From: Marsupella aquatica
Lineage: Eukaryota; Marchantiophyta
Assembly: GCA_973895155.1 (NCBI GenBank)
Contig: OZ316897.1
Location: 16,554,001 to 16,618,000 of the forward strand
Reading direction: 5' to 3'
DNA: 64,000 bases
Position 1 is the stretch's first letter, and each line of letters begins with the position of its first letter. The notes below the pieces were generated by a model. That model did no database searches. It saw only the letters and a list, made by a program, of their open reading frames with translations, and was not told where the DNA came from. Below are positions 45,268 to 54,942 of the stretch, piece after piece. The position numbers and the translations under genes are program-made.

Positions 45268-46405
45268 TAATCTGATTATTAGATTGCACGGTATCCAACT
45301 GCCCCTGCATGATGTTTAGCTCATGCCGCTTAATTCACAGTTCATCTTGGGCTTCCTTGGCCGCCTTCAGGTCTTCCACCTCGGCTTCCTTTTCCCTAAG
45401 CTGCCGGATGACCTCGTCCTTCTTGCTTCTCTCCAAAGCCACCGCTTCTTCTAATCGGTGCTTCTCCAACATCTCCCTCTGGAAAAAGGGTCCCTGCTCC
45501 AACTCCTCCCCAAAGATGTTGAGCGCCAGGTCCCCACACATCTCTCCGTACTCCATGGCTCTATCCTTAGCATAGGTGGAGTAACTAGAAGTCATCGGCA
45601 TCAACCACCTCGGCCTCTGCTCCCAAGCCGCCTTGAGGATTTCTTCTATGGTGGCAAGAGGGTTGCTTCTTTTTTCGGCAAGCCGCCTGATGTCCTCCGG
45701 CCAATCTCCTCCTGGTAAATCTTTCTCCCTAGCCAGGGCTGCCCTCTCTTCCTCCCTGAGTCGCTGCTGAAATTCTTGTGCCATCTGCTTTATGCCGTCA
45801 AAGCTCGGGGGAGCAACCTCTGGTGGGAGAGACTCGGGGCTACTCTGCTAGGTGGGGTCCCCTCGAACTACTCTTGGAAGCGTGGGGATAAATTGTCCAC
45901 TCGTCCTTACTCCTGGAACATGATGATCTGACCCATAGCCGGAGTTATCATTGCTGTAGTCCTCCACCGCCTCCTCCATTGCTTGGACTCCCTGCTTCCC
46001 CCTCTGTTCCCCTAGTCCTGCCGTGAAAACGGCCTCACAGACCATGGGCTCTTGTTCCTCCTTTGGGTTCTAGGCTTTCCTCTCCCTCTGCTCTTCGCGG
46101 GAAGGAGCCTTTGGCTGCTCTGCCTCTGATTCGGGGCTTGAGGCTCCCACGTACATTCGCACTCCCGGCTTGTGTTCCGGCCTCCTTCTCTCCTTGGCTC
46201 CAGTAAAGGGGTTTTCCCTCCTGAGTCGGCTTAGGCCGGCCTCTGGGGCAGTGTCTTGTACCGGTGCCGTTGCCGTTGCTGGTGCCGTTCTCTCCTTCTC
46301 CAGCATTTTCAGCAGATTTTGCATGCCTAATTGCTGCATCGGCAAGTCTTCTTTCCTTGGCCAAAACACCTGCTCGATCGTAGGACTGGTAGGCTGGTTG
46401 GGCTC
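45268..46405 (-). pseudogene. Family-S protein in copy A: linker and start of coiled coil
   Basis: Minus-strand pieces 46405-46035 and 45784-45335 align with codons encoding residues about 510-827 of copy B, including SPTIEQVFWPRKEDLPMQQ, GYGSDHHVPGVRT, KDLPGGDWPEDIRRLAEK and YSTYAKDRAMEYGEMCGDLA. At least one frameshift (about 46060-46100) and several stops are present. A TGA lies at a position where copy B has CGG, while copy B's own TGA (50557) is CGG here, so the ancestral frame had neither stop. Confidence 0.8.
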
Positions 46406-46409
46406 TTCT

Positions 46410-47047
46410 GGCCTCATTCACAATTGGGTGTACCTCGCAGGAACCACTTTCAGGACTCAAAAACATGCTTTTTTAGTGAAAAATAACTTTCGTAACATGG
46501 AAAAAGGTTCATCATGATTTTATCTCACAACATTTAAGTCTAATTTTTTCACAAGACTATTTTTTATGGTGTAACCTACCTCACCATGTAGATACATCAA
46601 GTTTTCAACTGTTTTAAGGGATCCTTTAATTGATGGCCCTAAATAAGGGAAAATTACTGATTATTTTTGTCCTGTACATAAAGGTTTAGTGTGTGTCACT
46701 ATTTAAGTTTTGAAATATAAGATTATGCTATTAGTATGCATGCTTTGGTAAAATTTTATTGTCTAAAATGCATTTTTTAGAGTCCTTTTGAGTCCTGAAA
46801 TGATGTGACCCGTTGCGTGACAAGTCCTTTTATCAATCTTTGAAGGACATATAAGGAAAGCTTCAAAGTCTCAAATGCTAGATAGTTTAATGAATGTTAC
46901 GAACCTATAGGATGTTTATTAAGTATAGTACATCAAATTTTCTATATCATCTCATTACACCCTAAAAATGATATCCTAAAGCATAATAAACTATGGTCAC
47001 TTTTGAGTGTGACGTTCCTTTTGGGTCCTCCAATTGTGAATGAGGCC
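46410..47047. mobile_element. Insertion I2: MITE with 18-bp perfect inverted ends
   Basis: The ends are GGCCTCATTCACAATTGG (46410-46427) and its exact inverse (47030-47047). TTCT lies on both sides (46406-46409 and 47048-47051), and the uninterrupted site is present in copy B. A second inverted pair, TTTCAGGACTCAAAA (46448-46462) with its inverse at 46786-46800, lies further in, so the element folds twice. It is 638 bp, AT-rich and non-coding. A 4-bp duplication does not point clearly to a superfamily. Confidence 0.8.
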
Positions 47048-47051
47048 TTCT

Positions 47052-47955
47052 GTTGCCGGCCTCTGCTCCGGAACCTCCTCTGGTGCCCTCACCTGCAGGG
47101 GAAGCATTGGGGCAAAGATCTGACCTCTGGCATACCAGCACAACAGCGGCATGTGATAGCCAAGCTGGGATACGCTTCCCATGCCGATCACCTGTTGTTC
47201 CTCCTTCAAGATCTTCTTCAGTTGGTTGAGGAGGTACCCGTTGTAGTCCCGGCTTGGGTCTGGCCTCTCTGCCAGGTAGACCTGTGCCTTACCGATCTCT
47301 GGCCTCGGCAAGTTGCAATGCATGGTCACCCACAAGAAGTCGATCATCTCTCCGATGTGCGGGTTGGTGCAGGTGTTTCGGAAGAAGCCATTCTTTGTTT
47401 ATGGCCCTGGGAATGACCGGAACTCCTTGTCTGGCAAGGTTTTCCTGGTATCAACTTTGGTCTTATTGCCCATCGGCAAGCCAAATGCTTCGGCGATCAC
47501 CCGGGGGGTGAGATAGAAATCCTTCCCATACACCCTCGTGGAATTGGTCTCGGGTTCCCATGATCCCACGAATTCTGATAAGTCTGAGTCCGGCATCTCC
47601 GGCTTCAGCCATGGTAATTTTACAAAGGCTTCCAAGCCGGATCCGGCCATGAAGCCTTGGTACTTCTTGGTCTGCATGGCCGTAAAGCATGCATCCTCCT
47701 CCCGTGCAAAATGTAATTGCACTTCCTCTAATAGGGTTGCCGCCCAGCCTTTCCAGGTGTCATGCTTTGTTGGAATGGCATTGATGGGATCAACCTCCTC
47801 CTCTTCGGCTTCTTCCTGCCTCCTGCTCGGCTGCTTTGCTGGCTTCCTTGGTGCCGCCAACCTCGTTCTTTTTGTCGGGGTGGCCTCTTCGTTGTTGTTT
47901 CCTTTCCTCTTCATCTTGGCTGCCATGGATGTTTCTCCTAGCAAGGTTGCCTTTG
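47052..47955 (-). pseudogene. Family-S protein in copy A: globular domain
   Basis: The minus-strand frame (open 47944-47399 and 47347-46997) aligns closely with residues about 192-485 of copy B: LGE-S-AAKMKRKG, DTWKGWAATL, MAGSGLEAFVKLPWLKPE, YGKDFYLTPRVIAEAFGLPMGNK and AERPDPSRDYNGYLLNQL. One stop lies between the two pieces (near 47397). The upstream end is cut by insertion B at a GTGGA site; the N-terminal part continues at 52616. Confidence 0.82.
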
Positions 47956-47960
47956 TCCAC

Positions 47961-50900
47961 TGTGATGCCTAGACAGGAATCACTCAGCCGGTTAAGTGGG
48001 TAAAGCAGGAAGGCACCCTAGGAACACCTTAGTATAGGGACAAAACAAGGAAAATATAAACAATTAGGGGCAACCATGGAACCCGGGCAGAGGCCGGAGG
48101 TAAGGCTGAGGGTGAAAACCAGATTAGGGTTAGGGCGCGTAAAGCGTCGGTGGCTAGGAAGGATCAACGGGAAGAAGGACCGGCAGAGGAGAGGGGTAAG
48201 GAGCGCTTGCAGGAGATGGTGGCTCATTTGCGAGCACGAACTAGGCAGACGACTATGGGAGGCCAACTACTGTCAACTACTTAGGCAAGCACTCGGGGAG
48301 AGAGTAGATACCGACGATCGACCTAAGGAGGGTATGAGCAACGTCAATCAAGCGGCACATTTCTGGGGATGCCTGTTCGAACGGGCAACTGAGTACATCA
48401 AGACTTACGAGGACGAGGAGTCAGAAAGGGCAGCTCGAGAACGGCAGGAGCTCGCTCGATTGTGGGAGCTGCAGAAGACGGCTTTCTTAGGAGGCGAACT
48501 CATCAAGGACGAGTTCCTGTGGACGCCTACTTCCAATCAACTCGACGATCTTCTGTTTTGCAAAGATAGCGTCGTCGGCATCCGAGAGGCCATCAAGAAC
48601 TGCAACGACATACACTGGGAATTAAAGGGTAGCACGGAAAGGTGGACCCAGGCAACGGTGCTAGGAGAATCCTCCACGGCAGCAGAGATGAAGAGGAAGG
48701 GGGCCGTCAACGATGAAGCCACCCCGGCAAAAAGAACGAGGTCGGCGGCACCAAAGAGGCCAGCCGAGCAGCAGAGCAGGAGGCAGGGAGAAGCCGAAGA
48801 GGAGGAGGTCGATCCCATCAAGGCCATTCCAACCAGGGATGACACCTGGAAGGGCTGGGCGGCAACCCTACCGATGGAGGTGCAACTACATTTTGCACGG
48901 GAGGAGGATGCATGCTTTACGGCCATGCAGACCAAGAAGTACCAAGGCTTCATGGCCGGATCCGGCTTGGAGGCCTTTGTAAGATTACCATGGCTGAAGC
49001 CGGAGGTACCGGAGTCAGACCTATTAGAATTCGTGGGGTCATGGGAACCCGAGACCAATTGCACGAGGATATATGGGAAGGATTTCTATCTTACTCCCAA
49101 GGTAATTGCCGAAGTGTTTGGCTTGCCGATAGGCAATAAGACCAAAGTTGATACCAGGAAGACCCTGCCTGACAAGGAGTTCCGGTCGTTCCCCGGGCCA
49201 TCAACGAAGAATGGCTTCTTCCGGAACACCTGCACCAACCCGCACATAGGAGAGATGATCGACTTCTTGCGGGTGACCATGCATTGTAACTTGCCGAGGG
49301 CAGAGATCGGCAAGGCACAGGTCTATCTGGCAGAAAGGCCAGACCCAAGCCGGGACTACAACGGGTACCTCCTCAACCAATTGAAGAAGATCTTAAAGGA
49401 GGAGCAGCAGGTAATCGGCATGGGGAGCGTGTCGCGGCTTGGCTATCACATGCCGCTGTTGTGCCGGTATGCCAGAGGTCAGACTTTTGCCCCGGTACTT
49501 CCCCTGCAGGTAAGGGCACCCGAGGAAGCTCCAACGCCGAGGCCGTTGGCTGAGAAGCCTCAACCACCTGTTAGTCCTACGATCGAGCAGGTGTTTAGGC
49601 CCAGGAAGGAAGACTTGCCGATGCAGCAACCAGGCATGCAGAGTCTGCTGAAACTACTAGAGAAAGAAAAGAAATCGGCATCGGCAACAACAACGGCAAC
49701 GGCAACAATGCAGGACACTACTACAGAGGTAGGCCTACACCGGCTCACAAGAGAAAACCCCTTTGCTGGAGACAAGGAGAGAATCAGGCCGGAATCCAAG
49801 CCAGGTGTTCGAATGTACGTGGGAACCTCAAGCTCCGAATCTGAGGCAGAATTGCCCGAAGCTCCTACCGACGAAGAGGAGAGGGAGAAGCCGGACGTCC
49901 AAGAGGTAGAGGAGGCAGTGGAGGACTGCAGCCATGATAATTCCGGCTATGGGTCGGACCATCACGTTCCAGGAGTAAGGACCTGTGGCCGGTTTGTCCC
50001 CACACTTCCAAGGGTAGTGCGAGGGGACCCCAATCAGCAGAGTAGCCCTGAGTCTCCCCCACCAGATGTTGCTCCCCCGAGCTTCGACGGCATAAAACAG
50101 ACGGTGCAGGAATTTCAGGAGCGAATCAAGCAGGAGGAAGAGGCCGCCCTGGCTAAGGAAAAGGATTTACCAGGAGGAGATTGGCCGGAGGACATCAGGC
50201 GGCTAGCCGAAAAAGGAAGCAAACCTCTAGCCACGATTGAAGAGATCCGCAGGACGGCTTGGGAGCAGAGGCCACGATGGGCGATGCCGATCACTTCTAC
50301 TTACTCCACCTACGCTAAGAATAGAGCCATGGAGTATGGTGAGATGTGTGGGGAACTTGCGCTCGGCATCTTTGGAGAGGAGTTGGAGGTAGGACCCTTT
50401 TTCCATAGGGAGCAGTTGGAGAAGCACCAATTAGAAGAAGCGGTGGCTTTAGAGAGAAGCAAGAAGGACGAGGTCATTCGGCGGCTTAGGAGGATGGAAG
50501 CCGAGATTGAAGATCTAAGGGCGGCCAAGAAAGCCCAAGATGAACTACGGATTAAATGACATGAGCTGAACATCATGCAGGGGCAGTTGGACATCGCGCA
50601 GGCTGATAATCAGAATATCAAGGATAAACTAACTCAGACGCAGGGAGAGTTGGCCGACACGATCAAAGAGAGGGAGAAGTGGAAGCAAGAGCTGAAGAAT
50701 ACAGAGGAGGCCCACATAACAGCCAACAGCCGGGCCATGGCGGAGACCCAAAGAAAGGAATGGGCGTTGAAAGGGGAGCTCGAGAAAATCCGCGGAGCCC
50801 TTGAGCAGAAGGAGGTCGAGTTAGGGAAATCCTATCAAGGGATTATGGCGCTGCAGCAGGAGCTTGCGTCCCTGACGGCCAGCTTCAAGGCCGACCTAAG

Positions 50901-52610
50901 GGAGAAGGACGAGATGCTCGAACAGACTTACGCCAAGATGAACCAGATGGAGTCTGTCATCATTGCAGAGCTCGACAAGGAGCTAAGAGCAACCCAGGAG
51001 GAGAGGGCTACCTTGAAGAAGGAATTGGAGGAAGCCCACAGGGAGCAGGAGGAGGCCAAAAACGAGCTGGAGGGGGCACGTAAGGACCTGGATGAAACCC
51101 AAGAGGAGTTGGAGGAAATCACGAGGAAGATGGAGAACCTACAGCGGCGGGCCGACAACCAAACAGAGTGGCTGAAGAAACAAGCCGCAGTATTTAAATG
51201 CTTAGCTGCAGCAGGTCCATCTCCCGTTGGGACAAACCAGTTACCAGGGGTGGTAATTGCCGAAGGACAAGCCGCGCCAACTGCACCAGTGCCGGAAGTA
51301 AGTGGGAAGGGGAAGGGACCAGCTGCCGAGCCACCAACGAAGAAGAAGCGGAAACCTTCAGGGTCAAGGAGTAATACGACTTCACAGGCCGTGGTGATCA
51401 AGGAGGTAGACCCAGCACCGACCCCAGACAGGGTCACGGCTAAGGATCCAACTACCCTAGGGGAAGGGGAGGCCGAAGCCGAGGGAGTGGCTGAAGCCGA
51501 AGCCGTGGGAGTGGCTGAGGCCGAAGCCGTGGGTATTGCCGAGGCCGGTGTCGAGGCTGAAGCCGAAGGTGGACCCAGTCAGGCCGATGGAGAGTTGACT
51601 CAGTCAAGGGCAGGTAATCTGTCAGAGAATGAACCTACGGCAGTGGCTGAGGAGGAAGCGTTGGGGGCGTCCATTAAGGATCCACCACCGGTGTCGTGAC
51701 GGTGCAAGGGCGCCGTTCCTTTTAGGGAGGGCGGACGTGGAGGGAGGAGGCGTGAGTGGGCAGGGCGGGCGCGGATCTCCACGTTTAGGATTAGGATCAG
51801 AACCAGGAGCGGCCCTGACACTTAGCTTAGTGGGATTGCGGTCCCACTGGTAGGAGCAACACTTGTGCTCCTGCCTTGCTGTACATAGGTAGATTCGGGC
51901 AAGTAGATTACTGTTAAGTAGATTAGGCTTACGATGCAAAGAATGGCGGATCCACTACCAGGATAAGTACCTGGGCAGCGGGGAGCTCAGGGCCTCTTCT
52001 TTAGCAAGTTTTTAGTTTGCACCAGCCGGGCTGGGATCAAGTAGTACGAGAAGCTCTCGGTTAGTCATACAGTGACCCTTGTGTATATTCATGTTTCCTC
52101 ATGCCTAAGAGCTGAATAGAGTTGGCCTCACGGCTTAGTTCGCAGAACTTGTGTATGAGATGTACTGTTTGTATGGCAAGTGCATGGTATGACTCAGTCA
52201 GAATGAGTCATTTTGCTATTTGTGTGTCGCATTAACTTGTGTGAAGAGTGCCCACATCAACAGAAGGAAGGAAAGTAAGCAGGGGAGTGAGAGTTGGATG
52301 TGTCGAGCTGAGAGAGGTCTTAGCGGCTTAACCAAGCCTATTGGGGATCATTCCGGCGGCGGAATCCAAACATACCTAACAAGACGGAGGGGAAGACAGG
52401 GGAAGGCCTATATTAGGCCGGCTACGTATCTCATGACCCGATGAAGGATCTGTCCAGTATATGTGTGTAAAATGTTAATAGTAGTAGTAGAAGGTTAGCA
52501 GCGTCCCATGCCGCTAAGCCGCGGAAACGGCCTCGCCAAGCACGAAACCTGCGGGAATTGGCTTGAGCTGGGGGGTTTCTTGGGTTTAGGGAGCCATGGG
52601 ATGCACCACA
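47961..52610 (+). mobile_element. Insertion B: complete family-S unit inside copy A, inverted
   Basis: B starts TGTGATGCCTAGAC and ends GGGATGCACCACA. The 5-mer TCCAC flanks it at 47956-47960 and 52611-52615. It is inserted head-to-head into copy A of the same family, at codon 190 of A's gene, which resumes on each side. B is 4650 bp: 115 bp before the ATG, a 3.6-kb reading frame, and 0.9 kb after it. The first 150 bp and the last 900 bp show no direct repeat, so no LTR pair exists. The terminal inverted similarity is short (TGTGATGC versus TGTGGTGC), as for the ends of an LTR. Confidence 0.88.
48076..51699 (+). pseudogene. Family-S protein gene (~1,207 codons), one in-frame TGA
   Basis: One frame runs from ATG 48076 to TGA at 51697-51699, broken only by TGA at 50557-50559. 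Copy A has CGG at that place, so the ancestral protein was continuous. Parts: basic N-terminus (1-60), helical region (60-190), basic NLS-like patch (205-235), and a globular domain (about 280-475: FVRLPWLKPE, EFVGSWEPETN, YGKDFYLTPKVIAEVFGLP, FFRNTCTNPHIGEMIDFLRV, YNGYLLNQLKKIL). Then come a low-complexity linker and a coiled coil (about 690-1050). The tail is Ala/Glu/Val-rich with repeated GVAEAEAV units. The GK-x3-LTP-x-I-x2-x-FGLP block recalls plant-specific transposon-associated domains (PF20167-like or plant mobile domain), which I cannot confirm here. No catalytic motif is visible. It is the best preserved gene of the nested region, and two separate proteins of 827 and 374 residues could still be made. 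Confidence 0.75.
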
Positions 52611-52615
52611 TCCAC

Positions 52616-53190
52616 CCCTCCGTGCTACCCTTCAACTCCCAGTGCACGTCGTTGCAGCGATTGATGGCTTCCCGGATGCCGACGATTCTGTCTTCGCAAA
52701 ACAGAAGGTCATCGAGCTGATTGGCAGTAGGAGTCCATAAGAACTTGGCCTTGATGAGTTCTCCTCCTAAGAAGGCCGTCTTCTGCAGTTCCCAGAGCCG
52801 AGCGAGCTCCTGCCGTTCTTGAGCTGCTCTCTCCGAATCTTCGTCCTTGTTAGTCCTGACGTACTCACTTGCCCGCTCGAACAGGCATCCCCAAAAATGT
52901 GCCGCTTGATTGACGTTGCTCATACCCTCCTTGACTTGATCGTTGGTATCTGTTCCCACCCAGAGTGCTTGCCTAAGCAGCTGACAGTATTTGGCCTCCC
53001 GTAGTCATCTGCCCAGTTCGTGCTTGCAAATGAGCCACCATTCCTCGCGAGCGGTCCTTACCCCTCTCCTCCTGTGGTCTTCCCTCCCGTTGGTCACCCC
53101 TAGCCGCCGACGCTTAGCACGCCCTAACCCTAATCGTGTTCTCTCCCCCGGCATCCTTACTTCCGGCCTCGGCCCGGGTTCCATAGTCAC
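52616..53190 (-). pseudogene. Family-S protein in copy A: N-terminal part
   Basis: The minus-strand pieces 53190-53005 and 52959-52616 align with residues 1-190 of copy B: MEPG-RPEVR, TRLGLGR-KRR, KEGMSNVNQAAHFWGCLFERA-EY and QELARLWELQKTAFLGGELIK. One frameshift or stop separates them (near 52960-53004). The frame ends at the GTGGA site where insertion B sits. Confidence 0.8.
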
Positions 53191-53419
53191 CCTTAATTGT
53201 TTATATTTTCCTTGTCTTGTTACTATACTAAGGTGTTTCCAGGGTACACTCCTGCTTTTACCATGTAAACCGGCCTAGTCACTAGTACATTTTACCTCCT
53301 TTTTCCGATTCTCTCCACATCGGACGCCTTTGTAAAATAAAATTTGAAAAACCATATATCCGATACTACTAGCATCGCAACATACCATTTTAATAGTATC
53401 GGATATCGACAATCGGACT

Positions 53420-53560
53420 TCTATCGGAAAGTCCGATGGTGGGAGAATGGGAAAGTCTGATGGTGGGAGAATGGGAAAGTCCGATGCTAGGAGAATGGGA
53501 AAGTCCGATGGTGAGAGAATGAGAAAGTCCGATGCTAGGAGAATGGGAAAGTCCAAAGCA
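53420..53560 (+). repeat. Subterminal array of D, left side
   Basis: About five units of 23-24 bp: GAATGGGAAAGTCCGATG followed by GTGGGA, CTAGGA or GTGAGA. TCCGATG is the constant core. In CACTA elements such motifs are where the TnpA-type protein binds (family knowledge), so these are candidate binding sites. Confidence 0.88.
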
Positions 53561-54404
53561 ATCAAAATGGGATATGCATGTCAGCGGACGCGACATGCTC
53601 AGGTCATCCATCTCTTCCTTTAATTGGGTTTCTACTTTCATTTGGAACTATGAGCTAGGTGCCCATCTCCCTTGACATGTGAACTCTTCAAATTTTCTCA
53701 ACTAATTGGTCACCCATCCCAATTGCTATTCCTCCAACATGAGCTTAACTTTGTGGTTCTTATTCCTTACATTGTACATGCAAGCTTAGCACTTTTGTTG
53801 TTTGACTTAGAGTGTTTGGGGATTTTATACACTTGTGAGTTTACTAAGACCCATAATTTGGACCCATTCTTGATCCATTTTTCTCTATCATGAGATTAGA
53901 TCTTTGCATCAAGTGACCTATTCTAGTTACCCTATTACATTCCCCTAGGAGAAACCAATAGAAATCTGGCAGGGGTCATTCATCGATAGTAAAGCCCTCC
54001 TTCATTAGATTTGATATGGGATAATTATGGCTTATTAGTTATGGATGATATTTTGGTCCTTCCAAAGCCTCAGCATCAATGGCTCCTGATTGATTGTCTC
54101 ATCTTTTATCAACTATGTTGTTGTTGGACTTGCAACAAAGACTACATGGGACAAGCAACCTCCTTCTAGATGATGTATTTTGGACTTGGCATGTTGAGCA
54201 CATATTTCCGTAATGGAACAATATGTTGGGTCTTGGAATGAGGCAAAAACAACACTCAAGTCCATTTGCCTCAAGTATGAAGTTATTCATGCATGCAAGA
54301 ATGATTGCATCTTTTGGGAAGAGTATGTCGGTGCAACCACATACCCCATCTAACACATCAAAACTTTTCATTCTAACACAATCAAAAATTTTCTTTTTGT
54401 CATA

Positions 54405-54595
54405 ACCAGACTTTCCCATACTCCCAGCATTGGACTTTCCCATTCTTCTAGCATCGGACTTTCCCATACTCCCAGCATTGGACTTTCCCATTCTTCCAGC
54501 ATCGGACTTTCCCATTCTTCTAGCATCGGACTTTCCCATACTCCCAGCATCGAACTTTCCCATTCTCCCAACATCGGACTTTGCCATGTTAGCAC
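54405..54595 (-). repeat. Subterminal array of D, right side (inverted)
   Basis: About seven units of the same 24-bp sequence as on the left, in reverse orientation: CATCGGACTTTCCCATTCTT alternating with a CATACTCCCAG spacer form. The alternation of the two spacer forms shows that the array grew by duplicating pairs. The repetitive frame on each strand (MGKSDAGRM or MLEEWESP type) is not a gene. Confidence 0.88.
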
Positions 54596-54942
54596 AATCG
54601 GATATAATATCCGTTATTATTAACTACGGAAAGTTTCCGATCAATATTGTAACGCACATCATTTTTGTTACAAAAAACATCGGACATATCAATCAAAGTT
54701 TTTGTTGAGGGATCCGATGTGTTTTCTAACGGATATGATCCGTTTTTTAACGCATCGGAAAGGTTCCGTTGTCAATTATATCGGAAATGAAGATATCCGA
54801 AGCCGAGAGTATGGCATATTGCCATTTTTTGATAATCGGAATTTCCGATGCTAAAAGAATCGGACGCCGATTGTTTGCAAAAATTGAGCATCGGAAATCA
54901 GCTTAATATGTACTAGTGAGTGATTCCTGGCTAGGCATCATG

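Larger units (their letters stand above)
53280..54918. mobile_element. Insertion D: non-autonomous CACTA element with inverted subterminal arrays
   Basis: D begins CACTAGTACAT and ends ATGTACTAGTG, an 11-bp perfect inverted pair with CACTA termini. The triplet AGT flanks it (53277-53279 and 54919-54921), the 3-bp duplication expected for CACTA. The related empty site is in copy B near 47977-47989, where a single AGT-complement joins the same flanks. Inside both ends lie arrays of a roughly 24-bp unit (GGGAAAGTCCGATG plus CTAGGAGAAT) in opposite orientations, five to seven copies each, together with many isolated TCCGAT/ATCGGA words. The middle (about 53590-54400) is AT-rich, encodes no transposase, and may be captured DNA. 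Confidence 0.92.
37777..54942 (-). mobile_element. Insertion A: family-S unit in TNP2 exon, host of five further insertions
   Basis: On the plus strand A begins TGTGGTGCGTCCC (37777) and ends CTAGGCATCATG (54942). It is flanked by GCTCT at 37772-37776 and 54943-54947. After removal of the five nested insertions (P 38194-42044, I1 43659-45262, I2 46410-47047, B 47961-52610, D 53280-54918) and one copy of each target duplication, about 4.76 kb remain. This aligns end to end with copy B (4.65 kb) on the opposite strand. The right terminus reads CATG where copy B has CACA, consistent with mutation of an original TG...CA pair. Its reading frame, on the minus strand, is broken by stops and by the insertions. 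No LTR pair is visible, so A looks like a single TG...CA unit bounded by 5-bp duplications. Confidence 0.85.

Noticed and set aside
54099-54595. Two overlapping minus-strand frames encoding Met-Gly-Lys-Ser or Trp-Glu-Ser-Pro repeats
   Set aside because: They are translations of the 24-bp subterminal array of CACTA element D; the period is a multiple of three, so every frame stays open.
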